From Kosakonia oryzae (lineage in GTDB: Bacteria; Pseudomonadota; Gammaproteobacteria; Enterobacterales; Enterobacteriaceae): DNA of 64,000 nucleotides. The notes under the pieces were generated by a model. It had not been told where the DNA came from. It was given only the letters and a program-made list of their open reading frames with translations, and did not search any database. Shown here one piece after another: positions 34,661 to 44,200 of the stretch (position 1 is its first letter; every line of letters starts with the position of its first letter). The stretch lies in NCBI RefSeq assembly GCF_001658025.2, contig NZ_CP014007.2:496001-560000 (forward strand). The letters run 5' to 3'. Made by a program: the position numbers and the translations under genes.

Positions 34661-34953
34661 ACCAAAGCGTAGTTTCTGATGTTCTGTCCTGATTGTGTCT
34701 TTAACGGCAGATTTTTATTCTGCTGTGCGGATGAGAGTTGCATGAAGACACTGTTTTTTACTTCCACACGTATTTCTGCAAAATAAGGCAGGAGTATAAG
34801 GAAAAGTAATCACCTTTTGGGTGAATGAAATTGCGGTTATATTGACTGTTTATGCAATGGATAAAAGCCTTCCGGGGCGATTGATCCAGGTCATCGCCGA
34901 TGAAAGCTAAAAATGGCAGGCTACACCCTTTCGTCAGGGCGGCCTTTCAGATT

Positions 34954-35880
34954 ATGCAGTTACAGAAATTAGTCAATATGTTTGGTGGGGATCTTGCTCG
35001 CCGATATGGAGAAAAAGTCCATAAACTCACTTTGCATGGCGGTTTTAGCTGCCCAAACCGCGATGGCACCATCGGACGCGGCGGGTGTACGTTCTGTAAT
35101 GTCGCGTCTTTTGCCGATGAGGCACAGCAGCATCAATCCATTGCTGACCAGCTTGCTCATCAGGCGAACCTCGTCAATCGCGCTCGTCGCTATCTCGCCT
35201 ATTTCCAGGCTTATACCAGCACCTGGGCGGAAGTGCAGGTGTTGCGGTCGATGTATCAGCAGGCGATAAGCCAGGCGAACATTGTGGGGTTATGCGTCGG
35301 CACGCGCCCTGATTGCGTGCCGGAAGCGGTGCTGGATTTGCTTTGTGAATACCATCAACAGGGCTATGAAGTGTGGCTGGAATTGGGCCTGCAAACCGCT
35401 CATGATAAAACGCTGCACCGCATCAACCGTGGGCATGATTTCGCCTGCTACCAGAAAACGGCGCAGCAGGCCCGTAAACGCGGTCTGAAGGTCTGCACGC
35501 ATTTGATTGTCGGGTTACCGGGGGAACGTTGCGTGGATTGCCTGGAGACCCTACAGCGCGTTACAGATGCTGGCGTTGATGGCATTAAGCTGCATCCGCT
35601 GCATATCGTGAAAGGCAGTATTATGGCGAAGGCATGGGAAGCCGGCCGCCTGAACGGTATTGGTCTGGAAGAGTATACCGTTATTGCCGGAGAGATGATT
35701 CGCCATACGCCGCCAGAGGTGATCTATCATCGCGTTTCCGCCAGCGCGCGCCGCCCGACACTGCTGGCACCGCTGTGGTGCGAAAACCGCTGGACCGGCA
35801 TGGTGGAGCTGGATCGTTATCTGAATGAGCAGGGCGGACAAGGTTCGGCGCTTGGACGTTGCTGGCAATTGCCCGCCTGA
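34954..35880 (+). CDS. yhcC: YhcC, radical SAM protein
   Basis: YhcC is a radical S-adenosylmethionine protein of the TIGR01212 family, with unproven substrate. Its conserved position next to gltB has led to suggestions of a link to glutamate synthase. The ATG at 34954 gives 308 residues starting MQLQKLVNMFGGDL, the family start; the in-frame codon at 34900 adds 18 unsupported residues. The cluster-binding cysteines are in GFSCPNRDGTIGRGGCTFC, a C-X11-C-X2-C arrangement. ELGLQTAHDKTLHRINRGH is a further family block. It is divergent from gltBD. Confidence 0.9.
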   Translation: MQLQKLVNMFGGDLARRYGEKVHKLTLHGGFSCPNRDGTIGRGGCTFCNVASFADEAQQHQSIADQLAHQANLVNRARRYLAYFQAYTSTWAEVQVLRSMYQQAISQANIVGLCVGTRPDCVPEAVLDLLCEYHQQGYEVWLELGLQTAHDKTLHRINRGHDFACYQKTAQQARKRGLKVCTHLIVGLPGERCVDCLETLQRVTDAGVDGIKLHPLHIVKGSIMAKAWEAGRLNGIGLEEYTVIAGEMIRHTPPEVIYHRVSASARRPTLLAPLWCENRWTGMVELDRYLNEQGGQGSALGRCWQLPA

Positions 35881-35981
35881 ACCGGCAACAAAACCTTAAC
35901 TCTCACCGCATTTTTCACACAAGCTTCAATCCCTTGCCCAGAATTGAGTATTATTGAGCGCAATTGTCCGAGGGAAACTCT

Positions 35982-38324
35982 ATGAAGCAAATCCGTTTAC
36001 TGGCGCAATACTACGTCGATCTGATGATGAAGCTTGGTCTGGTGCGCTTTTCCTTGCTGCTGGCTTTAGCGCTGGTGGTGCTGGCAATCGTCGTGCAGAT
36101 GGCGGTCACCATGGTATTGCAGGGTCAGGTGGAGAGCATTGATGTTATCCGCTCGATCTTTTTTGGTCTGCTGATCACTCCGTGGGCGGTCTACTTCTTA
36201 TCGGTGGTGGTTGAGCAGCTGGAAGAATCTCGTCAGCGCTTATCGCGGCTGGTAGAAAAACTCGAAGAGATGCGCGATCGCGATCTGAAGCTCAATGTGC
36301 AGTTAAAAGATAATATTGCCCAGCTTAATCAAGAGATTAGCGATCGTGAAAAGGCTGAAGCGGAGCGCCAGGAGACCTTTGAACAGCTAAAAATAGAGAT
36401 GCAGGAGCGTGAGCAAACGCAGATCCAGCTTGAACAACAATCCTCCTTTCTGCGCTCTTTCCTCGATGCCTCACCGGATTTGGTTTTCTACCGCAACGAA
36501 GATAAAGAATTTTCCGGCTGTAACCGGGCGATGGAACTGCTGACCGGCAAAAGCGAGAAGCAGCTCATTCACCTGAAACCGCAGGATGTCTATTCAGAGG
36601 AAGCTGCGGCGAAAGTTATTGAAACTGATGAAAAAGTCTTTCGTCATAACGTATCGCTGACCTATGAACAGTGGCTGGATTATCCGGACGGGCGCAAAGC
36701 CTGTTTCGAAATCCGTAAAGTGCCTTATTACGACCGCGTGGGTAAACGCCACGGGCTGATGGGCTTTGGCCGCGATATTACTGAGCGTAAACGCTACCAG
36801 GATGCGCTGGAGCGGGCCAGCCGGGATAAGACCACCTTCATTTCCACGATTAGCCATGAACTGCGTACACCGCTGAATGGCATCGTCGGCCTGAGCCGGA
36901 TCCTGCTCGACACGGATTTGACGCAGGAGCAAGAGAAATACCTGAAGACAATCCATGTTTCCGCCGTAACACTGGGGAATATCTTCAACGATATTATCGA
37001 CATGGATAAAATGGAGCGCCGCAAAGTTCAGCTTGATAACCAGCCGCTGGATTTCACCAGCTTCCTTGCCGATCTGGAAAACCTTTCCGGTTTGCAGGCG
37101 CACCAAAAAGGGCTGCGTTTTGTACTGGAGCCAACGTTGCCGCTGCCGCACAAGGTGATTACCGACGGTACGCGTTTGCGGCAGATTCTATGGAACCTGA
37201 TCAGCAATGCGGTGAAATTTACTCCACAAGGGCAGGTTGAAGTGCGCGTTCGCTACGACGAAGGCGAAATGCTGCACTTCGAAGTGCAGGATTCCGGTAT
37301 CGGTATTCCGCGCGACGAGCAGGATAAGATCTTTGCCATGTATTACCAAGTCAAAGATAGCCACGGCGGCAAACCGGCCACGGGGACGGGTATCGGGCTG
37401 GCCGTTTCGCGTCGCCTCGCCAAAAACATGGGGGGGGATATCTCTGTCAGCAGCCAGCCTGGCGCCGGGTCCATCTTTACGCTGACCGTTCATGCGCCCG
37501 CAGTGGCGGAAGAAGTTGATGACGTTTTCGAAGATGATGACATGCCGTTGCCCGCGCTGCATGTGCTGCTGGTTGAGGACATCGAGCTGAATGTCATTGT
37601 CGCACGCTCGGTGCTGGAAAAGCTGGGTTGTAGCGTTGATGTGGCGATGACCGGCAGCGCCGCGCTGGAGATGTTTGCCCCTGGCGAATACGATCTGCTG
37701 CTGCTGGATATTCAGTTGCCGGACATGACCGGGCTGGATATTTCCCGCACGCTAACCAGCCGTTATCCGCGTGAAGATCTGCCGCCGCTGGTAGCGCTGA
37801 CGGCCAACGTGCTGAAAAATAAACAGGAGTATCTCGATGCGGGCATGAATGACGTATTGAGCAAACCGCTGGCGGTCCCGGCATTAACTGCCATGATTAA
37901 AAAGTTCTGGGATACAAACGCCAACGAGGAGGAGCAGGTGACAACTGTCGATAACAGCAAAATACAAACGGTGCTGGATACGGCCATGCTTGAGCAATAT
38001 ATCGAGCTGGTGGGGCCTAAATTGATCACCGATGGGCTGGCTGTCTTTGAGAAAATGATGCCGGGCTATCTCAATGTGCTTGAGTCAAATCTTACGGCAC
38101 GCGATCAGAAGGGCATAACCGAAGAGGGACATAAAATTAAGGGCGCGGCGGGCTCTGTCGGTTTACGCCATCTGCAACAACTGGGGCAACAGATCCAGTC
38201 TCCCGATCTTCCGGCGTGGTGGGACAATGTCGGCGAATGGGTGGAAGAGATGAAACAGGAGTGGCAGAACGATGTGGCGGTACTGAAAGCTTGGGTTGCG
38301 GCGGTGGACGCTGGAAAAAAATGA
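35982..38324 (+). CDS. arcB: ArcB, aerobic respiration hybrid sensor kinase
   Basis: ArcB is a tripartite membrane sensor kinase that responds to quinone redox state and phosphorylates ArcA. The ATG at 35982, after GAGGGAA, gives 780 residues; an upstream start at 35964 is not supported. Two membrane helices (about 23-77) are followed by a coiled-coil linker and a PAS domain. The redox-linked Cys180 is in SGCNRA, and the second such Cys lies in GRKACFE. The transmitter His292 (ISHELRTP), receiver Asp576 (LLDIQLPD) and HPt His717 (GHKIKGAAGSVG) are all at the E. coli positions. An 8-G tract (37430-37437) encodes part of the ATP-binding domain. arcZ runs convergently at the 3' end. Confidence 0.98.
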   Translation: MKQIRLLAQYYVDLMMKLGLVRFSLLLALALVVLAIVVQMAVTMVLQGQVESIDVIRSIFFGLLITPWAVYFLSVVVEQLEESRQRLSRLVEKLEEMRDRDLKLNVQLKDNIAQLNQEISDREKAEAERQETFEQLKIEMQEREQTQIQLEQQSSFLRSFLDASPDLVFYRNEDKEFSGCNRAMELLTGKSEKQLIHLKPQDVYSEEAAAKVIETDEKVFRHNVSLTYEQWLDYPDGRKACFEIRKVPYYDRVGKRHGLMGFGRDITERKRYQDALERASRDKTTFISTISHELRTPLNGIVGLSRILLDTDLTQEQEKYLKTIHVSAVTLGNIFNDIIDMDKMERRKVQLDNQPLDFTSFLADLENLSGLQAHQKGLRFVLEPTLPLPHKVITDGTRLRQILWNLISNAVKFTPQGQVEVRVRYDEGEMLHFEVQDSGIGIPRDEQDKIFAMYYQVKDSHGGKPATGTGIGLAVSRRLAKNMGGDISVSSQPGAGSIFTLTVHAPAVAEEVDDVFEDDDMPLPALHVLLVEDIELNVIVARSVLEKLGCSVDVAMTGSAALEMFAPGEYDLLLLDIQLPDMTGLDISRTLTSRYPREDLPPLVALTANVLKNKQEYLDAGMNDVLSKPLAVPALTAMIKKFWDTNANEEEQVTTVDNSKIQTVLDTAMLEQYIELVGPKLITDGLAVFEKMMPGYLNVLESNLTARDQKGITEEGHKIKGAAGSVGLRHLQQLGQQIQSPDLPAWWDNVGEWVEEMKQEWQNDVAVLKAWVAAVDAGKK

Positions 38325-38436
38325 CCCCGGATTAACCGGGGTGCGCGAATACTGCGCCAACACCAGGGAAACCGTAGCTGCGCCGTAATTTTTACTCTTT
38401 TTTGCAAGGGCGTAGCCTGAAAAAATTCGACCACAC
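38315..38436 (-). ncRNA. arcZ: ArcZ small RNA
   Basis: ArcZ is an Hfq-dependent small RNA that activates rpoS translation and represses many mRNAs; ArcA represses its transcription in E. coli. On the minus strand, convergent with arcB and overlapping its last bases, the sequence carries the conserved seed TTTCCCTGGTGTTGGC, then GCAGTATTCGCGCACCCCGG. It ends in a terminator: ACCCCGG and CCGGGGT around TTAAT, then CATTTTTTT. The estimated length of about 122 bases equals the E. coli RNA. The 5' third has diverged, as expected for the part removed when RNase E makes the short active form. The exact 5' end is inferred from the promoter. Confidence 0.92.
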
Positions 38437-38442
38437 GCACAT

Positions 38443-38471
38443 AAGATAGCAAATCTTAAATGATTTGTTAC
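38443..38471 (-). promoter_or_regulatory. arcZ promoter
   Basis: On the minus strand GTAACA (38471-38466) is followed after 17 bases by TATCTT (38448-38443), about 7 bases before the inferred ArcZ start. The GTAACA-containing stretch could also overlap ArcA binding, but I cannot define a box. Confidence 0.6.
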
Positions 38472-38554
38472 ATCAATCAGTGAAATGTGTGAAGCAAGGC
38501 TCCCTTATCAAAATTTTTAATTATCGACGGTACGCTGCATAAAGGATGAGCAAA

Positions 38555-39208
38555 ATGAAAAAAGTAGGCGTGATTCTTAGCGGCGCGGGTGTCTATGACG
38601 GTGCGGAAATCCATGAGGCGGTGATCACATTACTGGCGATCGCCCGTTCAGGCGCTGAGGCAGTTTGTTTCGCGCCGGATAAATGGCAGAGCGATGTGGT
38701 GAATCACCTGACGGGTGAGGTCATGACTGAGAGCCGCAATGTGCTGGTCGAAGCTGCCCGAATTGCGCGTGGAAATATCCGGCCTCTGGCACAGCTATCA
38801 GTAAATGATCTGGATGCGCTGATTGTGCCTGGTGGTTTTGGTGCCGCCAAAAATTTAAGTAATTTCGCCAGCCAGGGCAGCGCGTGTGTCGTCGATGATA
38901 CGCTTAAACAGCGCGTGCTGGAGATGCATCAGGCGGGTAAACCGCTGGGATTTATGTGTATCGCTCCGGCGTTGCTGCCGAAAATTTTCGACTTCCCGCT
39001 GCGTCTGACAATCGGTACGGATGTCGATATCGCTGAAATGCTGGAAGAGATGGGAGCGGAACATGTGCCGTGCCCGGTGGACGATATTGTGGTGGATGAA
39101 GAGAATAAAGTGGTAACCACGCCAGCATATATGCTTGCTGAGGATATTGCGCAGGCTGCGGTGGGGATCGAAAAGCTGGTGGCGCGCATACTGGTGCTGG
39201 CGGAATGA
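38555..39208 (+). CDS. elbB: ElbB, DJ-1/PfpI-family glyoxalase-like protein
   Basis: ElbB is a DJ-1/PfpI-superfamily protein, first linked to isoprenoid biosynthesis and later described as having glyoxalase activity. Of two in-frame ATGs (38546 and 38555), the second is preferred: AAGGA lies 8 bases before it and abuts the first. This gives 217 residues, the E. coli length, starting [20 protein letters not shown]. The nucleophile elbow is in [12 protein letters not shown] (Cys near residue 135). [13 protein letters not shown] is another family block. It overlaps mtgA by 4 bases. Confidence 0.95.
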   Translation: MKKVGVILSGAGVYDGAEIHEAVITLLAIARSGAEAVCFAPDKWQSDVVNHLTGEVMTESRNVLVEAARIARGNIRPLAQLSVNDLDALIVPGGFGAAKNLSNFASQGSACVVDDTLKQRVLEMHQAGKPLGFMCIAPALLPKIFDFPLRLTIGTDVDIAEMLEEMGAEHVPCPVDDIVVDEENKVVTTPAYMLAEDIAQAAVGIEKLVARILVLAE

Positions 39209-39936
39209 GAAACGGCTTTCGCGGCCCGCTGAAAATCAGGCTGAAACGTATTGCGCTGCGGGTTTTACTGGTACTGGCCATTTTCTGGGGCGGCAGCATT
39301 GTGCTGTTCAGCTTTCTGCCGGTGCCATTCTCTGCTGTGATGGCCGAGCGGCAGATTGGAGCCTGGCTGACGGGTAACTTTGGGTATGTTGCTCATTCCG
39401 ACTGGGTCAGTATGGATGAGATTTCACCGTGGATGGCGCTGGCCGTTGTCGCTGCAGAGGATCAGCGTTTCCCCGATCACTGGGGGCTGGATATTGGCGC
39501 GATCCAGAAGGCGCTTTCACATAATGAACGCCATGAGAACCGTATTCGTGGCGCGTCGACTATCTCTCAGCAAACGGTGAAAAACCTGCTGTTATGGGAT
39601 GGAAAAAGTTGGGTGCGGAAAGGGCTGGAAGCCGGGCTGACGCTGGGGATGGAAGCGGTGTGGACGAAACGGCGTATCCTGACGGTGTATCTCAACATTG
39701 CGGAGTTTGGCGACGGCGTGTTTGGCGTGGAAGAGGCGGCTCAGCGCTATTTCCACAAACCGGCCAGCCGGTTAACCATGTCGGAAGCGGCATTGCTGGC
39801 AGCAGTACTGCCAAACCCAATACGTTTCCAGGCGGCAGCGCCATCCGGCTATGTCCGCAACCGTCAGGCGTGGATTCTGCGCCAGATGCGCCAGCTCGGA
39901 GGCGAAGGCTTTTTGCAGAGCAATAAGCTGTACTAA
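39205..39936 (+). CDS. mtgA: MtgA, monofunctional peptidoglycan glycosyltransferase
   Basis: MtgA polymerises lipid II into glycan strands without a transpeptidase domain and associates with the divisome. The 243-residue product has one membrane helix (about 17-38) and a GT51 domain. Motif 1, [13 protein letters not shown], holds the catalytic Glu, and motif 2 includes [14 protein letters not shown]. The downstream [21 protein letters not shown] is also seen as split family blocks. Its ATG overlaps the elbB stop (ATGA). It ends convergently with npr, with only one base between their stops. Confidence 0.96.
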   Translation: MRNGFRGPLKIRLKRIALRVLLVLAIFWGGSIVLFSFLPVPFSAVMAERQIGAWLTGNFGYVAHSDWVSMDEISPWMALAVVAAEDQRFPDHWGLDIGAIQKALSHNERHENRIRGASTISQQTVKNLLLWDGKSWVRKGLEAGLTLGMEAVWTKRRILTVYLNIAEFGDGVFGVEEAAQRYFHKPASRLTMSEAALLAAVLPNPIRFQAAAPSGYVRNRQAWILRQMRQLGGEGFLQSNKLY

Positions 39937-39937
39937 C

Positions 39938-40210
39938 TCAGTCTTCGTCAAAGCCCGCGTTAAACAGAGCAATCACGGCTGCCAGGGCTTCTTCTTCCTG
40001 TGGGCCGCTGACTTCGATTTCAATTTGCCGCCCTTTGGCGGAATCCAGCATCAGCAATGCAATCACGCTGCTGGCTTCCGCTTCGGTACCTTCATCGTTG
40101 CGCAGTAATACTTCTGCGTCAAATCCCTGTACCAGCTCAAACAGTTTCATCGCCGGGCGCGCATGCATGCCCAGTTTATTGGTGATCTCAACAGTTTGTT
40201 TTACGGTCAT
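39938..40210 (-). CDS. npr: NPr, HPr-like protein of the nitrogen PTS
   Basis: NPr (PtsO) is the phosphocarrier between EI-Ntr (PtsP) and EIIA-Ntr (PtsN) in the nitrogen phosphotransferase system. The 90-residue product has the phosphorylated His16 in LGMHARPAM and the HPr-like region [19 protein letters not shown]. It matches E. coli NPr almost exactly. The start overlaps the rapZ stop by 4 bases, so it is the last gene of the rpoN-hpf-ptsN-rapZ-npr group. Confidence 0.97.
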   Translation of the reverse strand: MTVKQTVEITNKLGMHARPAMKLFELVQGFDAEVLLRNDEGTEAEASSVIALLMLDSAKGRQIEIEVSGPQEEEALAAVIALFNAGFDED

Positions 40211-41061
40211 GTTTTGCGTTTTTCCAGCGTACGGTGACGGGATTGAACGTTTTTACCGCGCGAGCGGAAATAATCCGCCAGCTGTTCGGCGACATAAACA
40301 GAACGATGCTTACCGCCAGTACAACCAATAGCGACGGTCAGATAGCTACGGTTGTTGGTTTCCAGCATCGGTAACCACAGTTCAAGATAACTGCGGGTCT
40401 GGTAAATAAAATTGTGCACTTCGGTATGCCGGTCAAGGAACGCCGCGACAGGTTTGTCGAGACCGGTCATCGGGCGCAGTTTCGGATCCCAGTGCGGGTT
40501 GGGCAGAAAGCGAACGTCAAAGACGTAATCGGCATCGATAGGAATGCCGTGCTTAAAGCCGAACGACTCAAAGACCATGGTCAGTTCGCGCTCGCGCTTG
40601 CCGAGCAGGCGGGTGCGCAGCATTTCGGCCAGCTCATGAACCGACATTTCGGAGGTATCGACAATCAGATCCGCGCGGGAACGCAGTGGCTCCAGCAGGT
40701 TGCTCTCTTCATCAATAGCGCTTTCCAGCGATAAATTCTTGCTGGAGAGCGGATGTAAGCGGCGCGTATCGCTGTAGCGCCGAATCAGCGTGTTACGGTC
40801 AGCATCAAGGAACAGCAATTGCGGCGAGAACGCATCAGGCAGACTGCTCATTGCCTGTTCAAAAATTTCCGGAGATTCCGGCATATTACGCACATCAATA
40901 CTGACGGCGGCAGAGGTCTGACGATCGGCGAGTGTCTGTGCCAGTTGAGGCAGCAGCACGACCGGCAGGTTATCGACACAATAGAAACCCATGTCTTCCA
41001 GAGCGCGCAGGGCCACGGATTTGCCTGAACCCGAACGACCACTTACGATCATCAGGACCAT
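40207..41061 (-). CDS. rapZ: RapZ, GlmZ small-RNA adaptor
   Basis: RapZ binds the small RNAs GlmZ and GlmY and, as a sensor of glucosamine-6-phosphate, delivers GlmZ to RNase E. This controls glmS and envelope precursor supply. The 284-residue product has a Walker A motif GRSGSGKS at residues 8-15. The C-terminal part carries a basic RNA-binding end ([18 protein letters not shown]) and a metabolite-binding region with [11 protein letters not shown]. It sits between ptsN and npr as in E. coli. Confidence 0.97.
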   Translation of the reverse strand: MVLMIVSGRSGSGKSVALRALEDMGFYCVDNLPVVLLPQLAQTLADRQTSAAVSIDVRNMPESPEIFEQAMSSLPDAFSPQLLFLDADRNTLIRRYSDTRRLHPLSSKNLSLESAIDEESNLLEPLRSRADLIVDTSEMSVHELAEMLRTRLLGKRERELTMVFESFGFKHGIPIDADYVFDVRFLPNPHWDPKLRPMTGLDKPVAAFLDRHTEVHNFIYQTRSYLELWLPMLETNNRSYLTVAIGCTGGKHRSVYVAEQLADYFRSRGKNVQSRHRTLEKRKT

Positions 41062-41103
41062 GAACCGTTTCTCCCCACAACGACAAAAAAGGTGTTCTTC
41101 CCA

Positions 41104-41595
41104 TTACGCATCGTCGCTTTCGCCTTCTGTCTGCGTGATTATTTGATACAGCTCTTCATCGTTCTGCGCACTGCGCAGGCGACGGCAAATGGTTTTATCC
41201 GCCAGCCGTTTGGCCACCAGCGAGAGCGTATGCAGATGCGTTTTGGTTTGATCGGCCGGCACCAGCAGTGCAAACAGCAGATCGACAGGCTGATTATCGA
41301 TAGCGTCGAAGGCGATGGGCGTTTCGAGCTGTACAAAAACACCAACGGCGCGCAGCGTATCCTCTTCCAGCTTACCGTGGGGGATGGCAATACCGTTACC
41401 AATACCGGTACTGCCCATTTTCTCACGCGTAAGAATGGCTTCGAAAACGACCTGTGGCGGCAGGCCGAGCTGTTTTGCCGCCAGTTCACTGATGATTTCC
41501 AGAGCTCGTTTTTTGCTCTGGCAGTGAACGCCGCTACGTGTACATTCCTGGTTAAGGACATTGCTCAATTGAAGAGCGGAATCGTTATTCATCAT
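41104..41595 (-). CDS. ptsN: PtsN, EIIA-Ntr regulatory phosphoprotein
   Basis: PtsN is the terminal phosphoacceptor of the nitrogen PTS. In its unphosphorylated form it controls potassium transport (TrkA, KdpD) and other targets. The 163-residue product has the phosphorylated His73 in GNGIAIPHGKLEED and the fold-defining FEAILTREKMGSTGIG before it. It has the length of E. coli PtsN. It lies 81 bases after hpf, with a perfect hairpin in the gap. Confidence 0.97.
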   Translation of the reverse strand: MMNNDSALQLSNVLNQECTRSGVHCQSKKRALEIISELAAKQLGLPPQVVFEAILTREKMGSTGIGNGIAIPHGKLEEDTLRAVGVFVQLETPIAFDAIDNQPVDLLFALLVPADQTKTHLHTLSLVAKRLADKTICRRLRSAQNDEELYQIITQTEGESDDA

Positions 41596-41623
41596 AATTT
41601 CACCTAAGCGCCGTCAGAGCTAA

Positions 41624-41650
41624 GCACCCTACCGGGTTGCGGTAGGGTGC
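41624..41650 (-). terminator. Perfect hairpin between hpf and ptsN
   Basis: GCACCCTACCG (41624-41634) pairs exactly with CGGTAGGGTGC (41640-41650) around GGTTG. No T run follows on the minus strand. It probably attenuates or stabilises, setting different levels of hpf and ptsN from one message. Confidence 0.55.
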
Positions 41651-41676
41651 AACGCGCCAAACGAACGCCCGGACAA

Positions 41677-41964
41677 TTAGTGTTGTTTCAGTTTATCTTT
41701 ATGTTTCGTTAGCTGTCGCGACAGTTTATCAATCAAACCATCGATGGCAGCGTACATATCCTGTCCTTCCGCGCTGGCATGCAACTCGCCTCCATTGACA
41801 TGCAAGGTTGCATCCGAGGTATGGATCACTTTCTCCACTTTCAACACAATATAGACCTGATTAATCCTTTCGAAATACTGCTCAAGCTTGGCAAATTTGT
41901 TGTTCACAAATTCACGTAAAGCATCAGTGATCTCGACGTTTTGTCCTGTGATGTTAAGCTGCAT
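41677..41964 (-). CDS. hpf: Hibernation promoting factor HPF
   Basis: HPF binds the 30S subunit near the mRNA and tRNA sites and, with RMF, forms inactive 100S ribosome dimers in stationary phase. The ATG at 41964 gives 95 residues starting MQLNITGQNVEITDALREFV, the short form typical of enterobacteria. A longer frame from 42048 overlaps rpoN and adds unrelated residues. The RNA-binding beta-alpha fold and basic C-terminus (KHKDKLKQH) are visible. It follows rpoN by 22 bases. Confidence 0.97.
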   Translation of the reverse strand: MQLNITGQNVEITDALREFVNNKFAKLEQYFERINQVYIVLKVEKVIHTSDATLHVNGGELHASAEGQDMYAAIDGLIDKLSRQLTKHKDKLKQH

Positions 41965-41986
41965 AGTGTCTTCCTTATCGGTTGGG

Positions 41987-43420
41987 TCACACCAGCTGTT
42001 TACGCTGGTTAGACGGCGGAATGGATAAAGACTCTCGATACTTCGCAACGGTACGCCGCGCTACCATAATTCCTTGATCGGAAAGCAGCGTTGTCAGCTT
42101 ACTGTCGCTCAGTGGTTTTGCAGGGTTTTCTGCGGCGATTAATTTCTTAACCAGCGCGCGAATGGCTGTCGACGAGGCTTCGCCGCCGCCTTCCGTATTC
42201 ACATGGCTGGAGAAGAAATACTTCAATTCAAAAATGCCGCGAGGACTGTGCAGGTACTTCTGCGTTGTCACACGGGAAATCGTGGACTCGTGCATTTCGA
42301 CGGCCTGGGCGATATCCGCCAACACCATCGGTTTCATAAACTCTTCGCCCTGTTCAAAGAATGCCTGCTGCTGCTCGACGATGCAGCGGCTGACGCGCAA
42401 TAGCGTGTCGTTACGGCTTTCAAGGCTTTTGATCAGCCACTTCGCTTCCTGCAAATTACTGCGGATAAACTGGGTGTCGGCGTCATTGCGTGCGCCGCCG
42501 CCCATTGAAGCGTAGTGCTGGTTGATTTGCAGACGCGGAATGCTGTCGGAGTTCAGTTCTACCGTCCAGCGCCCGTTATGCTTACGCACCAGCACATCCG
42601 GGATGACATATTCTGGTTCGCCGGTCTGAATCGACTGGCCGGGGCGCGGATCCAGCGACTGGATCAGATTGACCGCTTCTTTCAGCACGTCTTCTTTAAG
42701 ACGCGTGACGCGCATAAGAGAGCGGAAATCGTGGTTAGCGAGCAGATCGAGGTGATCGCTGATGATCAGGCGAGCCTCTTCGCACCAGGGCGTATCTTTC
42801 GCAAACTGAGAAAGTTGGATCAACAGGCAATCGCGCAGATCGCGCGCAGCGACGCCAACCGGATCGAAACGCTGAACGCGCTTTAACACCGCTTCAACTT
42901 CATCGAGACCGATCTCTTCATCACCCATGCTTTCCAGCACATCCTCAAGCGACACAGTAAGATAGCCGGTCTCATCGACAGCATCGACAATAGAGGTTGC
43001 GATTGCGCGGTCGGTATCGGAAAACGGCGTTAACTCCACCTGCCACATCAGGTAATCTTGAAGAGATTGTGTCGTTTCCCCCTGATAAATCGGCAGTTCG
43101 TCATCGATATAATCGTGGCTGCTGCCGGAAGGCGTTCCGGCGGTATAAATCTCATCCCAACTGGCGTCCAGCGGCAGCTCTTCAGGCATCTCTTTCTGTT
43201 CGAGCGCGTCTACGGTATCCAGGCCTTCATTTTCCTGGGTTTGTTGGCTATCCACTTCTTCATGAAGATCGGCTTGTTCCAGCAATGGGTTACTCTCCAG
43301 CGCTTGCTGAAGTTCCTGCTGAAGTTCTAACGTAGACAGCTGCAACAGACGGATAGCCTGTTGCAGTTGCGGCGTCATAGCTAGCTGTTGGCTAAGCCTT
43401 AATTGCAAACCTTGCTTCAT
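41987..43420 (-). CDS. rpoN: RNA polymerase sigma-54 factor
   Basis: RpoN is the alternative sigma factor for nitrogen assimilation and other enhancer-dependent promoters. The ATG at 43420 gives 477 residues, the E. coli length, starting [20 protein letters not shown]; eight upstream residues in the open frame are rejected. The Gln/Leu-rich region I (about 1-50) binds activators and a variable acidic region II follows. The core-binding domain and the -24-recognising RpoN box [10 protein letters not shown] near residue 455 complete it. It lies between lptB and hpf, as in most enterobacteria. Confidence 0.98.
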   Translation of the reverse strand: MKQGLQLRLSQQLAMTPQLQQAIRLLQLSTLELQQELQQALESNPLLEQADLHEEVDSQQTQENEGLDTVDALEQKEMPEELPLDASWDEIYTAGTPSGSSHDYIDDELPIYQGETTQSLQDYLMWQVELTPFSDTDRAIATSIVDAVDETGYLTVSLEDVLESMGDEEIGLDEVEAVLKRVQRFDPVGVAARDLRDCLLIQLSQFAKDTPWCEEARLIISDHLDLLANHDFRSLMRVTRLKEDVLKEAVNLIQSLDPRPGQSIQTGEPEYVIPDVLVRKHNGRWTVELNSDSIPRLQINQHYASMGGGARNDADTQFIRSNLQEAKWLIKSLESRNDTLLRVSRCIVEQQQAFFEQGEEFMKPMVLADIAQAVEMHESTISRVTTQKYLHSPRGIFELKYFFSSHVNTEGGGEASSTAIRALVKKLIAAENPAKPLSDSKLTTLLSDQGIMVARRTVAKYRESLSIPPSNQRKQLV

Positions 43421-43468
43421 ATTCAGAGCAGCACTCTCCGACAAAATACCTCAATAAACTCTACCCTA

Positions 43469-44194
43469 TCAGAGTCTGAAGTCTTCCCCAAGATATACGC
43501 GCTTAACGTGTTCGTCTTCAAGGATTTGCTGCGGTGTACCATGAGCAATTAAATGCCCCTGGCTGACGATATAAGCACGTTCACACACCGCCAGCGTTTC
43601 GCGAACATTGTGGTCAGTAATTAACACACCTAACCCACTGTCACGTAAGTGTTCAATGATGCGTTTGATGTCGATAACCGAGATGGGATCGACGCCCGCA
43701 AAGGGTTCATCCAGCAAGATAAATTTAGGATTTGCCGCCAGTGCGCGCGCAATTTCAACGCGGCGACGTTCACCACCCGAAAGGGACTGTCCCATATTGT
43801 CGCGCAGATGCTCAATATGGAACTCTTCCATCAATTCATTAGCGCGATCCTCGCGCTGTTCGGACGTCAGATCGTCACGGATCTGAAGCACTGCCATCAG
43901 GTTGTCATACACGCTCAGACGACGAAAAATAGACGCTTCCTGCGGTAAATAACCGATGCCGCGACGCGCGCGCGCATGCAGCGGCAGCAAGCTGATATCG
44001 TCATCATCAATAATGATATTGCCCGCGTCACGCGGAACAATCCCGACCACCATATAGAAGGTGGTCGTTTTCCCTGCGCCGTTAGGGCCAAGCAGCCCAA
44101 CAATTTCGCCAGAATTAACGGTCAGGCTGACGTCTTCAACCACGCGGCGGCCCTTATAGGCCTTCGCGAGATTCTTTGCAGTTAATGTTGCCAT
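43469..44194 (-). CDS. lptB: LptB, LPS export ATPase
   Basis: LptB is the cytoplasmic ATPase that, as a dimer with LptF and LptG, extracts LPS from the inner membrane and drives it along the LptC-A-D bridge. The 241-residue product has Walker [10 protein letters not shown] (about 36-44), the Q-loop region, signature [15 protein letters not shown], Walker [14 protein letters not shown] and the switch His in [10 protein letters not shown]. It is 6 bases after lptA in the kdsC-lptC-lptA-lptB-rpoN order. Confidence 0.98.
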   Translation of the reverse strand: MATLTAKNLAKAYKGRRVVEDVSLTVNSGEIVGLLGPNGAGKTTTFYMVVGIVPRDAGNIIIDDDDISLLPLHARARRGIGYLPQEASIFRRLSVYDNLMAVLQIRDDLTSEQREDRANELMEEFHIEHLRDNMGQSLSGGERRRVEIARALAANPKFILLDEPFAGVDPISVIDIKRIIEHLRDSGLGVLITDHNVRETLAVCERAYIVSQGHLIAHGTPQQILEDEHVKRVYLGEDFRL

Positions 44195-44200
44195 AACGAA

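Noticed and set aside
38324-38342. ACCCCGG/CCGGGGT hairpin as a terminator of arcB
   Set aside because: The T run is on the minus-strand side, and the flanking sequence is the conserved ArcZ small RNA, so the hairpin is the ArcZ terminator.
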